Positions 56,150 through 64,000 of a stretch of DNA of 64,000 nt are shown here, piece after piece. How positions within the stretch are numbered: position 1 is the first letter of the stretch; each line of letters opens with the position of its first letter. The notes under the pieces were generated by a model. It searched no databases. It worked only from the letters and a program-made list of their open reading frames with translations, and was not told the DNA's origin. This DNA comes from Muribaculaceae bacterium (GTDB lineage: Bacteria; Bacteroidota; Bacteroidia; Bacteroidales; Muribaculaceae). The translations under genes were made by a program, and so were the position numbers. The stretch lies in assembly GCA_023667015.1 (NCBI GenBank), contig JAMPAX010000001.1, positions 492,351 to 556,350 on the forward strand. The letters are read 5' to 3'.

Positions 56150-56174
56150 CCGCTAAATGCATCATTTTTAGCGG
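56150..56174 (-). promoter_or_regulatory. Hairpin in the rpmB operon leader
   Basis: CCGCTAAA (56150-56157) pairs with TTTAGCGG (56167-56174), with an ATGCAT in the loop. On the minus strand it lies in the predicted leader, about 72 bases before rpmB, with six A before it. Read on the plus strand it looks like a terminator (T6 after the stem), but no plus-strand gene precedes it. Candidate autoregulatory site for a ribosomal protein. Confidence 0.45.
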
Positions 56175-56202
56175 CTTTTTTGGAGGTGCCACAAATCATC
56201 TG

Positions 56203-56233
56203 CAAAATTAATACTTTTCCAACAATTATGCAA
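56203..56233 (-). promoter_or_regulatory. Promoter of the rpmB-rpmG-DUF4295 operon
   Basis: On the minus strand, TTG (56231-56233), 20 bases, TAATTTTG (56203-56210). Start expected near 56196. Confidence 0.6.
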
Positions 56234-56308
56234 CTCTTTTAGAAATATTTTTTTCAAGGGGAAACTTCCAAGGACGACGAGCTTCCGGCTCTCCTAAATC
56301 CTAAACCT

Positions 56309-56331
56309 AACTTTCGGCAGAGCCTAAAGTT
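56309..56331 (-). terminator. Hairpin after cinA
   Basis: AACTTTCGGC (56309-56318) and GCCTAAAGTT (56322-56331) form a 10-bp stem with one mismatch and an AGA loop, 2 bases past the cinA stop. It shares the TTCGGCAGAGCC core with the hairpin at 13308. Confidence 0.5.
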
Positions 56332-56333
56332 GA

Positions 56334-57155
56334 CTACTCCTCATTCCATTCCTCCTGGCTCTCATATTTATCGCGCAGAAGGTTGATGAGCATCACCATA
56401 CCATGGTTTGTAGCTCCTTCAATGACGTGGTTGCGATCCCCTTTGAAGTGTATACATTCTGATACTACCTGGTCGTTGTATTTGACACCTATCCAAACAG
56501 TTCCTACGGGCTTGAAGCGTGTGCCTCCATCAGGCCCGGCAATACCACTCGTAGTTATCGCACAATCTGACCTCATGAGTTTCGACACTCCTCGTGCCAT
56601 AGACTCTACTACCTGCTGGCTGACTGCTCCATACTGGTTGATGTCGTTGCGCGATACGTTTAGGACTTCGGCTTTCACTTCATTGGAATAGCTGACAATA
56701 GACCCTAAAAAGTAGGCGGACGACCCGGGTATCTGGGTGATGCGGTGGGCAATGTTGCCACCGGTGCAACTCTCAGCGCATGCTACACTTAGTTCCCTTT
56801 CCTTGAGTAGCTCTCCGAGCACTTGAGCCACACTCTTGTCTTCCATAGCCAGCGTTTCATGCTCAAAAAGATCTTGGATGTTTTGCTGATAGCGGTTCAT
56901 GCGGAATCGCAATAGCTCTACTCCGCTGTCGATTCCTGTCAGTGTTATCTTTGTGACGAGATGTGAGTTGTCGATGGAAATCTTTACGAATTCCGGAAGC
57001 TGTTGCTCAAAATGTCGCATCACCTTCGCCAGCTCCTGCCGCGTATATCCATAGATTACTACGTGGCGAGTCTCGGTGTGTTTCCCCGTTTGCCCCGGAG
57101 TCTTATTTCCTTTTGTTGAGGTTTCTTTTTCGGGCTTTGGTGTAATGTCTTTCAT
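56334..57155 (-). CDS. cinA: CinA-related nicotinamide-nucleotide amidase with KH-like N-terminus, lacking the MoCF domain
   Basis: A 273-residue protein. Residues ~110-273 are the CinA C-terminal deamidase (PncC): VACAESCTGGNIAHRIT, SIVSYSNEVKAEVL, TSGIAGPDGGT and GTVWIGV. It deamidates NMN to nicotinate mononucleotide in NAD recycling. Residues ~30-99 (VVIYGYTRQELAKVMRHFEQ ... LLRFRMNRYQQNI) resemble the KH-type middle domain of full-length CinA, but the ~170-residue MoCF/pyrophosphatase domain is absent. Residues 1-28 are low-complexity and charged. The ATG at 57155 overlaps the tsaD stop by 4 bases (ATGA). Confidence 0.82.
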   Translation of the reverse strand: MKDITPKPEKETSTKGNKTPGQTGKHTETRHVVIYGYTRQELAKVMRHFEQQLPEFVKISIDNSHLVTKITLTGIDSGVELLRFRMNRYQQNIQDLFEHETLAMEDKSVAQVLGELLKERELSVACAESCTGGNIAHRITQIPGSSAYFLGSIVSYSNEVKAEVLNVSRNDINQYGAVSQQVVESMARGVSKLMRSDCAITTSGIAGPDGGTRFKPVGTVWIGVKYNDQVVSECIHFKGDRNHVIEGATNHGMVMLINLLRDKYESQEEWNEE

Positions 57156-58168
57156 ATTTCTACTCTTGCGTATGGTGGAAGCGAGATGTCGCAAAATTCT
57201 TTGTTCTCATATTTAAACAAACCGGCTGTCGCTACCATTGCAGCATTGTCGGTGGTGAAGCTGCGTTTCGGTATCCAGCTCTTTAGTCCTCTTTTCCGGC
57301 AATAGTCGGCTATGGCTGTCCTTACTCCGGAATTGGCGGAGACTCCCCCTCCTATCGCTATCTGCGTAGGTCGGTATTGTTTCACAGCTTTGTCAAGTTT
57401 GTCGAGAAGTATCTTTATTATGGTGTGCTGGAGTCCGGCGGCCAAATCGGCTTTGTTTTTCTCTATGAAGCCGGGGTCTTTCTTCAGTCCGTCGCGCAGA
57501 GTGTAGAGAAAGGATGTCTTCAGTCCTGAGAAGGAGTAGTCAAGTCCATCTACGTGCGGACGGTTGAATTTAAATAGTGTAGGGTCTCCTTGCTGTGCAA
57601 GACGGTCGATGTGTGGACCGCCGGGGTAGCCGAGTCCCATTACCTTCGCACATTTGTCGAAGGCCTCACCGGCGGCATCATCTATTGTTTTACCTACTAT
57701 TTCCATCTCTGTGGGACTCTTCACATATATTATCTGTGAGTTTCCTCCGCTAATCAGCAGACATATGAAGGGGAATTCCGGCACCTCATCCTCCTCCGTC
57801 TCCTTCACGAAGTGGCTGAGTACATGAGCCTGCAGGTGGTTGACCTCTATAAGAGGTATGCCCAATCCGAGGGCTAATCCTTTGGCAAAGCTCGTGCCAA
57901 CAAGCAGAGATCCCAATAGTCCCGGTCCGCGAGTGAAGGCTATCGCGGAGAGATCTTCGCGAGCAACGTCGGCTTGGCGGAGAGCTTCGCTGACTACCGG
58001 CACTATATTTTGCTGATGTGCCCGACTGGCAAGCTCCGGCACCACCCCTCCGTAGGCCTCATGTACGCTTTGACTCGCTATTACGTTGCTCAGCAACAGT
58101 CCGTCGCGGACCACTGCTGCTGAGGTGTCATCGCAAGATGATTCTATACCAAGAATTATTGTTGACAT
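57152..58168 (-). CDS. tsaD: tRNA N6-adenosine threonylcarbamoyltransferase TsaD
   Basis: A 338-residue ASKHA-fold enzyme installing t6A. LGIESSCDDTSAAVV at the start, ELASRAHQQNI and EVNHLQAHVLS (iron-binding His), and IGGGVSANSGVR. The start at 58168 gives the family start MSTIILGIESSCDDT; residues upstream have no match. Translationally coupled to cinA by an ATGA overlap. Divergent from tamB. Confidence 0.97.
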   Translation of the reverse strand: MSTIILGIESSCDDTSAAVVRDGLLLSNVIASQSVHEAYGGVVPELASRAHQQNIVPVVSEALRQADVAREDLSAIAFTRGPGLLGSLLVGTSFAKGLALGLGIPLIEVNHLQAHVLSHFVKETEEDEVPEFPFICLLISGGNSQIIYVKSPTEMEIVGKTIDDAAGEAFDKCAKVMGLGYPGGPHIDRLAQQGDPTLFKFNRPHVDGLDYSFSGLKTSFLYTLRDGLKKDPGFIEKNKADLAAGLQHTIIKILLDKLDKAVKQYRPTQIAIGGGVSANSGVRTAIADYCRKRGLKSWIPKRSFTTDNAAMVATAGLFKYENKEFCDISLPPYARVEI

Positions 58169-58189
58169 TGCTTTTGAGATTTTCAAACA

Positions 58190-58197
58190 CAAAAGTA
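58190..58197 (-). promoter_or_regulatory. Possible -7 box of tsaD
   Basis: TACTTTTG on the minus strand, 22 bases before the tsaD start; implies a very short leader. No clear -33 element. Confidence 0.35.
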
Positions 58198-58241
58198 ACA
58201 AATTTTCCGGTAACATTCGCCAGTGTCCTCAAAAGTTTTAC

Positions 58242-58249
58242 TAATTTTG
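58242..58249 (+). promoter_or_regulatory. Possible -7 box of tamB
   Basis: TAATTTTG on the plus strand, 26 bases before the tamB start. No clear -33 element. Confidence 0.38.
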
Positions 58250-58274
58250 TACTTTATTCTGTTTATTTATTTTT

Positions 58275-61200
58275 ATGAATTCTGCAGTTAGAAATGCATA
58301 CAGGGTTATAAGGAGTGTCGTTTTTACCGCGATTCTCTCTGCAGTAGCGTTGTATGTCATTCTCTATGTGTTGCTCTCGATCCCTTCGGTGCAGAATTCT
58401 ATCAGAAGTGAGGCGGAGTCCCAACTCTCGGAGCTGTTGGGAGGAAAGCTCTCTATCGGGCGTCTGGAGGTTTTTCCCTACAATGAAATTGTACTCTACG
58501 ATGCCTCGCTTGATGACCCTAATGGAGAGCGATGTGCCTATATCGGTAAAGTGGGCTCCGGTATTAGTCTCTGGCAACTCATCGTCAACCACAAAATTGA
58601 GATTACTTACGCTGAGCTTATTTCGCCGGATATTCGTTTGTGGCAGGAAAGACAAGGTGGCCCTCTGAATATTCAGTTCCTTATTGACGCTTTTAAGCCG
58701 AAGCAGAAGAATAAACCTCCTACAAAGTTCGACCTTAAAATCCACAATGTCGTAATACGTGGTGGTTGCTTCTCATTCTCAAAACTGTGGGTACCGGAGC
58801 TAAGGAATCCTATGAAGATTGATTTCAATCATATTCGGCTCACTGATATTAATGCCGACATTGAGTTGCCTCGCCTTCGGAATGATGATTTCTCTGTAGA
58901 TGTGCGTCGTTTGGCTTTTGAGGTTCCTCAGCTATTATCGGTAGAGAAAATCGGATGTGTGGCTCACATTACTCCTAACTCAATTTCTGTTGCAAACCTT
59001 ATTGTCAAGCTTCCCGACACGGATATTCATCCGGTGGATTTTTCTCTGAGTTTTTCTGACTTCAAGCATATTGCTGATGCCCTAAAGTCCGGTAATCATT
59101 CTCTGCTGCTCCTTGATAATACGGTCTCCCCATATGATTTTCGAGGTTTTCTACCTTCTCTTTCCAATTTTAGAGGGAAGTATGATCTCAATCTTGAGGT
59201 TGTTGGAAATTTGAATTCTTTGAATGTCAAGAACTTTAAGCTTACTGATTCTGATAATGATTTTACCTTGTTTCTTTCCGGCAATCTCGAATCGTTGCTT
59301 ATCCCCAAGGAGTTGCAAACAAATATACGCTCTTTGAGACTTATTGCTAATTCTCGGTTTGTCGACAAGGTAATGAGTGCCTTCCCGGCTATTCCTCAAC
59401 GCGCACGAGAGGTAGCTTTGGCAGCCGGAGATATTAACCTTGATCTTAAGGGTACTGCCAATCCGGGGGCCGGACGTTTCGACGCCAATGGCTTTGTGAA
59501 ACTTTCAGTCGGCATTGTGAAGCTTGATGCCTCCGCTATGCGCCTTGCCCGAAATGGATGGCATATTGATGGCGATGTCGATATCGACAATCTTAATGCC
59601 GGATCTTTGTTGGATTTTCCGGATCTTGGCCGGCTCTCCTTGTCTGCAAATGCCGATATTGATATATATGGGAATGACTTCTCAGGTTCAGCTCGAGTTG
59701 AAATACCTCAGGTGTCGTATAAGAATCGTCTGATTACGGATATTTCCGCATCTGTAGAGAAGAGCGGTGACAGAATTATTGCTCAAGGAGGTGTAAATGA
59801 TGATTCTTTCATGCTTGATTTCTCAGGAGAGGCTCTGATTCAAGGCCCGAGTTCTCATTATGTTCTTAGTGCAGCTCTCAACAATGTGCGCCCCGCCGAT
59901 TTCTTCTACCATCCTTCGATTGCCGGATATTCTTTCTCAGGGGATATAAATGCTGATATATATGGGTCGAATATTGACAATATCCATGGCTCTTTCAGTT
60001 TGACTGATTTCCGTGCCGTTGGTGATCCTAATGGGGATTTCGAGATTAGGAACTTGAATGTTTCCTCGGTAGTGGATGAGGATTATCGAACCTTTGATAT
60101 CCATTCAGATTTCTTTGAAGCTAATGTGGAGGGGCAATTTTTACCATCAAGAATTCCTCTGCTGATGAAGGGATTAGTTTCCCAAGCTATCCCGACTCTC
60201 GTCTCTGCGCCATCTTCCGATTGGCATTCGGATATGAAGGGTTCTTATCGGTTGGTAGTATTCCGGGATAATGATTTGATTGACATTCTTAATCTTCCGG
60301 TTCATCTTCTTTCGGACATTGAAATTTCCGGTGAATTTAACGGCAACCCCGGTCTATTCTCTCTTAAAACAGATGTTCCTTATCTGTTGCAGGGAAAGGA
60401 TAAGCTCGTTCGTGATCTGTCGTTGGATGTGTCTCTTAATGACTCTGATCATACGGCATCGATAATTGCCGGAGTGATGTATCCTACTAAGAAGGGCGAT
60501 CTTCGTCTTGACCTTGACGTCTCTGCTTGTGATGATAGATTTGTGGTGAATACAGATTTTAATCGAGATAGGGATGTCTCTTTTTATGGCTCTCTTTCTC
60601 TTGATGGTCTCCTGCAACGTAATATAGCCGATAATTCTCTCCAGGGTTCTCTTCATATCCGCCCGTCTTCTTTTTTCCTTAATAAAGCAGAATGGAAACT
60701 CAGAGAGTCGGATATTACGTATCGCGACAAGATACTCAGAATATCTGACTTCAATCTTCAGCATGCCGACCAGTTTGTGGATATCTCCGGTGTGGCCGGA
60801 GCTTCGGAGGATGACCTCCTTAACATTGGATTAGCCAATATTGACCTTCAATATATTTTCGACACCTTAAATATTAATTATGTCAATTTCGGAGGATTGG
60901 CTACGGGCGACCTCTATGCAGCAGCAGTATTCTCTAAGGCTCCTGAAGCTCGCACCAAGAAGTTGTTTGTCAAAGACCTATCCTATAATGGAGCTCTTCT
61001 TGGCGATGGCGACCTCTCAAGCCATTGGGACAACAATCAGAAGTGTGTGACCATCGATGCTTTAATCTCTGAAGGTAAGCGTAAAACGGTGGATATGAAG
61101 GGTGGTATATGGGTGACTCGCGATTCTCTTTCATTTGATTTCAATACCGACAAGGTCAACGTAGCTTTCCTTAAGCCTTTTATGTCTGCTTTCGCTGATG

Positions 61201-62789
61201 AGTTCGAGGGACGTGCCTCCGGCCATGCTCTGCTCTATGGCACTTTTAGCGATATCGACCTTTGTGGTGATGTGTTTGCCGATACAATTTCTATAAAGTT
61301 GGGCTTTACTAATGTGGCTTATTCCGGTTCCGATTCTGTTAGGATTACTCCGGGTAGAATTACAATTCCTGAGTTTACTCTCTATGACAAGTATGGAAAC
61401 ACTGCCCGTCTTAGTGGCGAGCTGACACATAGATATTTCCACCAGCCCTCTTTTGATTTCCGTATTACAGATATTGATAAAATGCTCTGTTATGACACCA
61501 ACAGCAGGTTGAATCCCGATTGGTATGGCACTATCTTTGCCTCCGGCTCTGCAAATATCGTTGGGCGTCCCGGCATTGTTCGTATTGGGGCTAACGCTAC
61601 TACTGCCGAAAAGTCTAACTTTACATTTGTCCTTAACGACAGACTCGATGCTGATGAGTATCATTTCTTGACCTTCACCGACAAACGCCGTGAGGAAGCT
61701 GAGAAAATGGCCTTGCAAAACGAACCGGAGTATATGAAGTATCTCAGAAATCGCAAAACCCAAGTTGACGGACCTCCCACGATTTTTGAAATGGATCTTC
61801 GTGTGGATGTGACTCCTACGGCTACCATGGCTATCGTCATGGACCCTAAGGGTGGCGACCGTATTACTGCGCATGGTTCGGGAAGTCTTAATCTCGGTTA
61901 TTCTTCTGAGGATAATGATATGTACATGTATGGACGTTATACTCTTGATGAGGGTACTTACAATTTTACTCTCCAAGATCTTATCCTTAAGGATTTCATA
62001 ATTCGCCCCGGTAGCAGCATTTCATTCAATGGAGATCCTCTCGATGCAATGCTGAATATTTCGGCGGCTTATCGTGTCAACACTTCTTTGACCGACCTTG
62101 ACAAGTCGTTCGCTACCGATAAGGAGCTCAATCGTACGAATGTGCCTGTAGATGCTGTTTTGAACGTAACAGGCGATATGACCTCCCCCAATGTCACTTT
62201 CGATATCGACCTCCCTACACTTACCGAGGAGACGGCTCGGAAGGTGAGATCTATTATATCTACAGAGGATATGATGAGCCGTCAGATTATTTATCTTTTG
62301 GCTCTTAACAGATTCTATACCCCGGGATATATGGATACTTCCAGCCATGGCGGGGAGTGGGCTTCAGTAGCTTCTTCTACTCTCTCTTCTCAGCTCTCCA
62401 ATATGTTGGGACAGCTCACCGATAAGGTCAGTGTTATGCCCTCTCTGCGTAGCGATCGTGGTGACTTTTCAGACGTGGAGGTAGACGTAGCTCTCAGCTC
62501 GCGCCTTCTCAACAATCGCCTTATTATTAATGGCAACTTCGGTTACCGCGACCATAATACCTCAAGCACAACCTTCGTAGGGGATTTTGATATTGAATAT
62601 CTTCTTAATGCCAGTGGTAATCTGCGTCTTAAGGCATATAACCATTTCAACGATCAGAACTATTATTTGCGCCAGGCTCTGACTACCCAAGGTATAGGAA
62701 TTGTCTACCGCCGCGAATTCGACAATCCATTTACGTTCCTTCGCAGACGACCGAAAATACCTGAACAACAGCACGACTCGATTAGATAA
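58275..62789 (+). CDS. tamB: Translocation and assembly module TamB (DUF490)
   Basis: A 1,504-residue envelope-spanning protein of the AsmA/TamB lipid-transport group. One N-terminal anchor helix (VVFTAILSAVALYVILYVLL, residues ~14-35) is followed by repeated beta segments of the taco-like groove, and the last ~400 residues are the DUF490 domain: MDLRVDVTPTATMAIVMDPK, YGRYTLDEGTYNFTLQDLIL and PVDAVLNVTGDMTSPNVTFD. Probably moves phospholipids or helps outer-membrane protein assembly with a BamA/TamA-type barrel, not in the window. Intact reading frame. Confidence 0.93.
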   Translation: MNSAVRNAYRVIRSVVFTAILSAVALYVILYVLLSIPSVQNSIRSEAESQLSELLGGKLSIGRLEVFPYNEIVLYDASLDDPNGERCAYIGKVGSGISLWQLIVNHKIEITYAELISPDIRLWQERQGGPLNIQFLIDAFKPKQKNKPPTKFDLKIHNVVIRGGCFSFSKLWVPELRNPMKIDFNHIRLTDINADIELPRLRNDDFSVDVRRLAFEVPQLLSVEKIGCVAHITPNSISVANLIVKLPDTDIHPVDFSLSFSDFKHIADALKSGNHSLLLLDNTVSPYDFRGFLPSLSNFRGKYDLNLEVVGNLNSLNVKNFKLTDSDNDFTLFLSGNLESLLIPKELQTNIRSLRLIANSRFVDKVMSAFPAIPQRAREVALAAGDINLDLKGTANPGAGRFDANGFVKLSVGIVKLDASAMRLARNGWHIDGDVDIDNLNAGSLLDFPDLGRLSLSANADIDIYGNDFSGSARVEIPQVSYKNRLITDISASVEKSGDRIIAQGGVNDDSFMLDFSGEALIQGPSSHYVLSAALNNVRPADFFYHPSIAGYSFSGDINADIYGSNIDNIHGSFSLTDFRAVGDPNGDFEIRNLNVSSVVDEDYRTFDIHSDFFEANVEGQFLPSRIPLLMKGLVSQAIPTLVSAPSSDWHSDMKGSYRLVVFRDNDLIDILNLPVHLLSDIEISGEFNGNPGLFSLKTDVPYLLQGKDKLVRDLSLDVSLNDSDHTASIIAGVMYPTKKGDLRLDLDVSACDDRFVVNTDFNRDRDVSFYGSLSLDGLLQRNIADNSLQGSLHIRPSSFFLNKAEWKLRESDITYRDKILRISDFNLQHADQFVDISGVAGASEDDLLNIGLANIDLQYIFDTLNINYVNFGGLATGDLYAAAVFSKAPEARTKKLFVKDLSYNGALLGDGDLSSHWDNNQKCVTIDALISEGKRKTVDMKGGIWVTRDSLSFDFNTDKVNVAFLKPFMSAFADEFEGRASGHALLYGTFSDIDLCGDVFADTISIKLGFTNVAYSGSDSVRITPGRITIPEFTLYDKYGNTARLSGELTHRYFHQPSFDFRITDIDKMLCYDTNSRLNPDWYGTIFASGSANIVGRPGIVRIGANATTAEKSNFTFVLNDRLDADEYHFLTFTDKRREEAEKMALQNEPEYMKYLRNRKTQVDGPPTIFEMDLRVDVTPTATMAIVMDPKGGDRITAHGSGSLNLGYSSEDNDMYMYGRYTLDEGTYNFTLQDLILKDFIIRPGSSISFNGDPLDAMLNISAAYRVNTSLTDLDKSFATDKELNRTNVPVDAVLNVTGDMTSPNVTFDIDLPTLTEETARKVRSIISTEDMMSRQIIYLLALNRFYTPGYMDTSSHGGEWASVASSTLSSQLSNMLGQLTDKVSVMPSLRSDRGDFSDVEVDVALSSRLLNNRLIINGNFGYRDHNTSSTTFVGDFDIEYLLNASGNLRLKAYNHFNDQNYYLRQALTTQGIGIVYRREFDNPFTFLRRRPKIPEQQHDSIR

Positions 62790-62880
62790 CAAACATTTGG
62801 TATTACCGGATGTTTGTGGATAGTGACAACCCCGTTTGTACCGGCGAACTTTTCCCAAAAGGAAGAAGTCGGAAAAAGAA

Positions 62881-62915
62881 AGAGGTCGGAATATTCCGAC
62901 CTCTCTGTATTTTTG
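62881..62915. terminator. Bidirectional terminator between tamB and the CTD protein
   Basis: A perfect 24-base palindrome (62881-62904), then CTGTATTTTT on the plus strand. A weaker hairpin ACAAACAT/ATGTTTGT (62789-62796, 62810-62817) lies right at the tamB stop. Confidence 0.82.
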
Positions 62916-62929
62916 CAATGTTGTCGTGA

Positions 62930-64000
62930 TTAGCGAACGATAAATTTAGTAGCTTTGCCACCTTCTACTTTTACGTAGATGCCGGGAGTGGTAGGTTCGC
63001 TGACGCGAAGTCCCTGAAGAGTATAGTATGCAGTTTCAGCAGGATATGCAATCTCTATAGTTTCAACGCCTGTCTGCTGATTGCTTTTCATTTCAGCCAT
63101 GCAGGAATTGTATACTGCTACGGGAGAACTCCCTTTGTTTTCCGTATATTGAATAAAAGAACTGACTACATGGAGATTCTGAGGGTCTTTTACGGTTATG
63201 GGAAGTATGCCGCTCCAGCTGACTTTATAAGGCTCTCCGGCTTTGATTGTTGCGGGAAGGGAGTTGGCTATACCGGCGCCCCCGTTCTTTGAACATGAAC
63301 GAGTGATGTTGTGGAAGGTCGTAATATCGCGGGGAAATTTAGTAGGGAGGAACGTTACTTCACCATAATAATATGTACCGGTCCAACCCTGTAGAGATCC
63401 CTGTTCCTTATCATTTTCTGTCAGGGGTACGTTTTTCTCTGACAGTAGGAACATTACTCGATATAAGTCGTTTGTATTGTCGATATCAACGGCGCTGACT
63501 AAGGTAGCTTCTACTTCAAAGTTTTCTCCATCATATGATTTTACTTCCAATTTGACATCAGCGGTGCATGGTTCTTTAATTGCAGCTTCGAGAATGTCGT
63601 TGGAGTTGGGTTTATTAGTATTGACCTTTCCCACACGATCAACTGTTAATGCCGGATAATCTCCACCTATTGGCTTAGTGTAACTTATAAGTTGATAGTA
63701 ATCATCGCAAGCATTGGCATCTCTGTTGGAACTAACATGAGTTTCTGCATAAATACCATCTATGCCAAGCATGTGCTCGAATACGTGTGCTCTGTAGGCT
63801 ACTTTCGGACAACTTGTACACCATGTGCCGGAAAATTTCTCTATCAGCGCGCGGCGACGATAGTACGATACGTTGAGATAATCGTTGAGCAGAGTCTCAG
63901 TGCTGTTGTCTGCGTAGTTTGCAACAAGATCATATTTCAGTGCTGTGCCTACTTCGGCTTCGAAGGGGATGACAATATCTATTGTCTCTCCCGGTGCGGG
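62930..64000 (-). CDS. Secreted Omp28-like/thioredoxin-like protein with type IX-like sorting tail (5' end outside window)
   Basis: 356 residues are visible; the frame is open to the window edge, so the start and signal peptide lie beyond it. Residues ~55-66 of the visible part read EKFSGTWCTSCPKV, a thioredoxin-like CxxC motif as in Omp28-type proteins. The middle is beta-rich (about residues 110-310). The last ~35 residues, YYTLQGLRVSEPTTPGIYVK then GGKATKFIVR, match the general form of type IX sorting domains (G-x-R...GIYV-x6-K-x-hydrophobic). Probably exported through the SprA system at 15261 and anchored or released. The redox role is an inference. Confidence 0.78.
   Translation of the reverse strand, partial: PAPGETIDIVIPFEAEVGTALKYDLVANYADNSTETLLNDYLNVSYYRRRALIEKFSGTWCTSCPKVAYRAHVFEHMLGIDGIYAETHVSSNRDANACDDYYQLISYTKPIGGDYPALTVDRVGKVNTNKPNSNDILEAAIKEPCTADVKLEVKSYDGENFEVEATLVSAVDIDNTNDLYRVMFLLSEKNVPLTENDKEQGSLQGWTGTYYYGEVTFLPTKFPRDITTFHNITRSCSKNGGAGIANSLPATIKAGEPYKVSWSGILPITVKDPQNLHVVSSFIQYTENKGSSPVAVYNSCMAEMKSNQQTGVETIEIAYPAETAYYTLQGLRVSEPTTPGIYVKVEGGKATKFIVR

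Noticed and set aside
56150..56181. Plus-strand terminator of an unseen small RNA gene
   Set aside because: The stem plus T6 looks right on the plus strand, but no plus-strand promoter or transcript candidate precedes it; the leader interpretation for rpmB is simpler.
61131..61976. 281-codon open frame on the minus strand inside tamB
   Set aside because: Antisense to the DUF490 region of tamB, low complexity and no family resemblance.
1..64000. CRISPR arrays, prophage, toxin-antitoxin or other defence loci
   Set aside because: Both strands were read for regularly spaced repeats, cas, phage, RM or paired small toxin genes, and none was recognised.

Overview
The window is chromosomal DNA from a member of the Bacteroidales, probably close to Muribaculaceae (the family is an inference). 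What points there: promoters of the Bacteroidetes type (TTTG, 19-21 bp, TAnnTTTG), no obvious Shine-Dalgarno sequences, a fused LpxC-FabZ enzyme, a Bacteroides-type serine palmitoyltransferase, the type IX secretion translocon gene sprA, small Bacteroidetes-specific families (DUF3843, DUF4295), and a sodium-pumping methylmalonyl-CoA decarboxylase cluster. Almost all of it is core genome. I see no prophage, transposase, CRISPR array, toxin-antitoxin pair or defence locus.

Layout. 1-91: 3' end of a 5S rRNA and its terminator. 335-5426 (+): TonB-dependent receptor, hisS, DUF3843 gene. 5496-8588 (-): metallophosphoesterase, polyprenol-phosphate sugar transferase, DUF2156 protein. 8699-9199 (+): tpx, followed by two tRNA-Arg(ACG) genes on the minus strand. 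9647-12546 (-): folB, rpiB, engB, aspartate kinase. 12701-15158: yqgE, a GNAT gene, recR and ruvA. 15261-22730: sprA. 22833-28453 (+): a SulP transporter, clpB and a ROK sugar kinase. 28596-30503 (-): dnaK. 31014-32825 (+): serine palmitoyltransferase and a pRiA4b ORF-3-like protein. 33550-37959 (-): methylmalonyl-CoA epimerase and decarboxylase. 38273-41461 (+): lpxD, lpxC-fabZ, lpxA. 41553-48098 (-): a Crp/Fnr regulator and fmt-menD-menB-menC-menE. 48326-54624 (-): ClC channel, sugar-phosphate transferase, TsaC-like protein, nadE. 54778-55263 (+): a small outer-membrane barrel. 55447-58168 (-): DUF4295-rpmG-rpmB, a short CinA, tsaD. 58275-62789 (+): tamB. 62930-64000 (-): the C-terminal part of a secreted protein with a type IX sorting-like tail.

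Much of the window serves the cell envelope: lipid A (lpxD/lpxC-fabZ/lpxA), sphingolipids (spt), outer-membrane assembly and export (tamB, sprA and a likely T9SS cargo), a TonB receptor and a polyprenyl-phosphate sugar transferase. Energy metabolism is represented by menaquinone synthesis and by the succinate-to-propionate route, whose last step exports sodium. Proteostasis is represented by clpB and dnaK, and translation by hisS, two tRNAs, fmt, tsaC, tsaD and ribosomal proteins.

I did not find an undescribed multi-gene system. The least explained signals are between genes: a roughly 195-bp segment bounded by 19-bp inverted repeats between fmt and the ClC gene, at least three small families of dispersed hairpin repeats near gene ends, a motif-rich dnaK/spt divergent region, and a structured leader before rpmB. 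Three protein-level oddities deserve a check: a CinA that lacks its N-terminal MoCF domain but keeps a KH-like region, a proline where the serine palmitoyltransferase family usually has arginine, and a thioredoxin-like CxxC protein carrying a type IX-like tail. All calls come from reading the sequence, and no database search was run.
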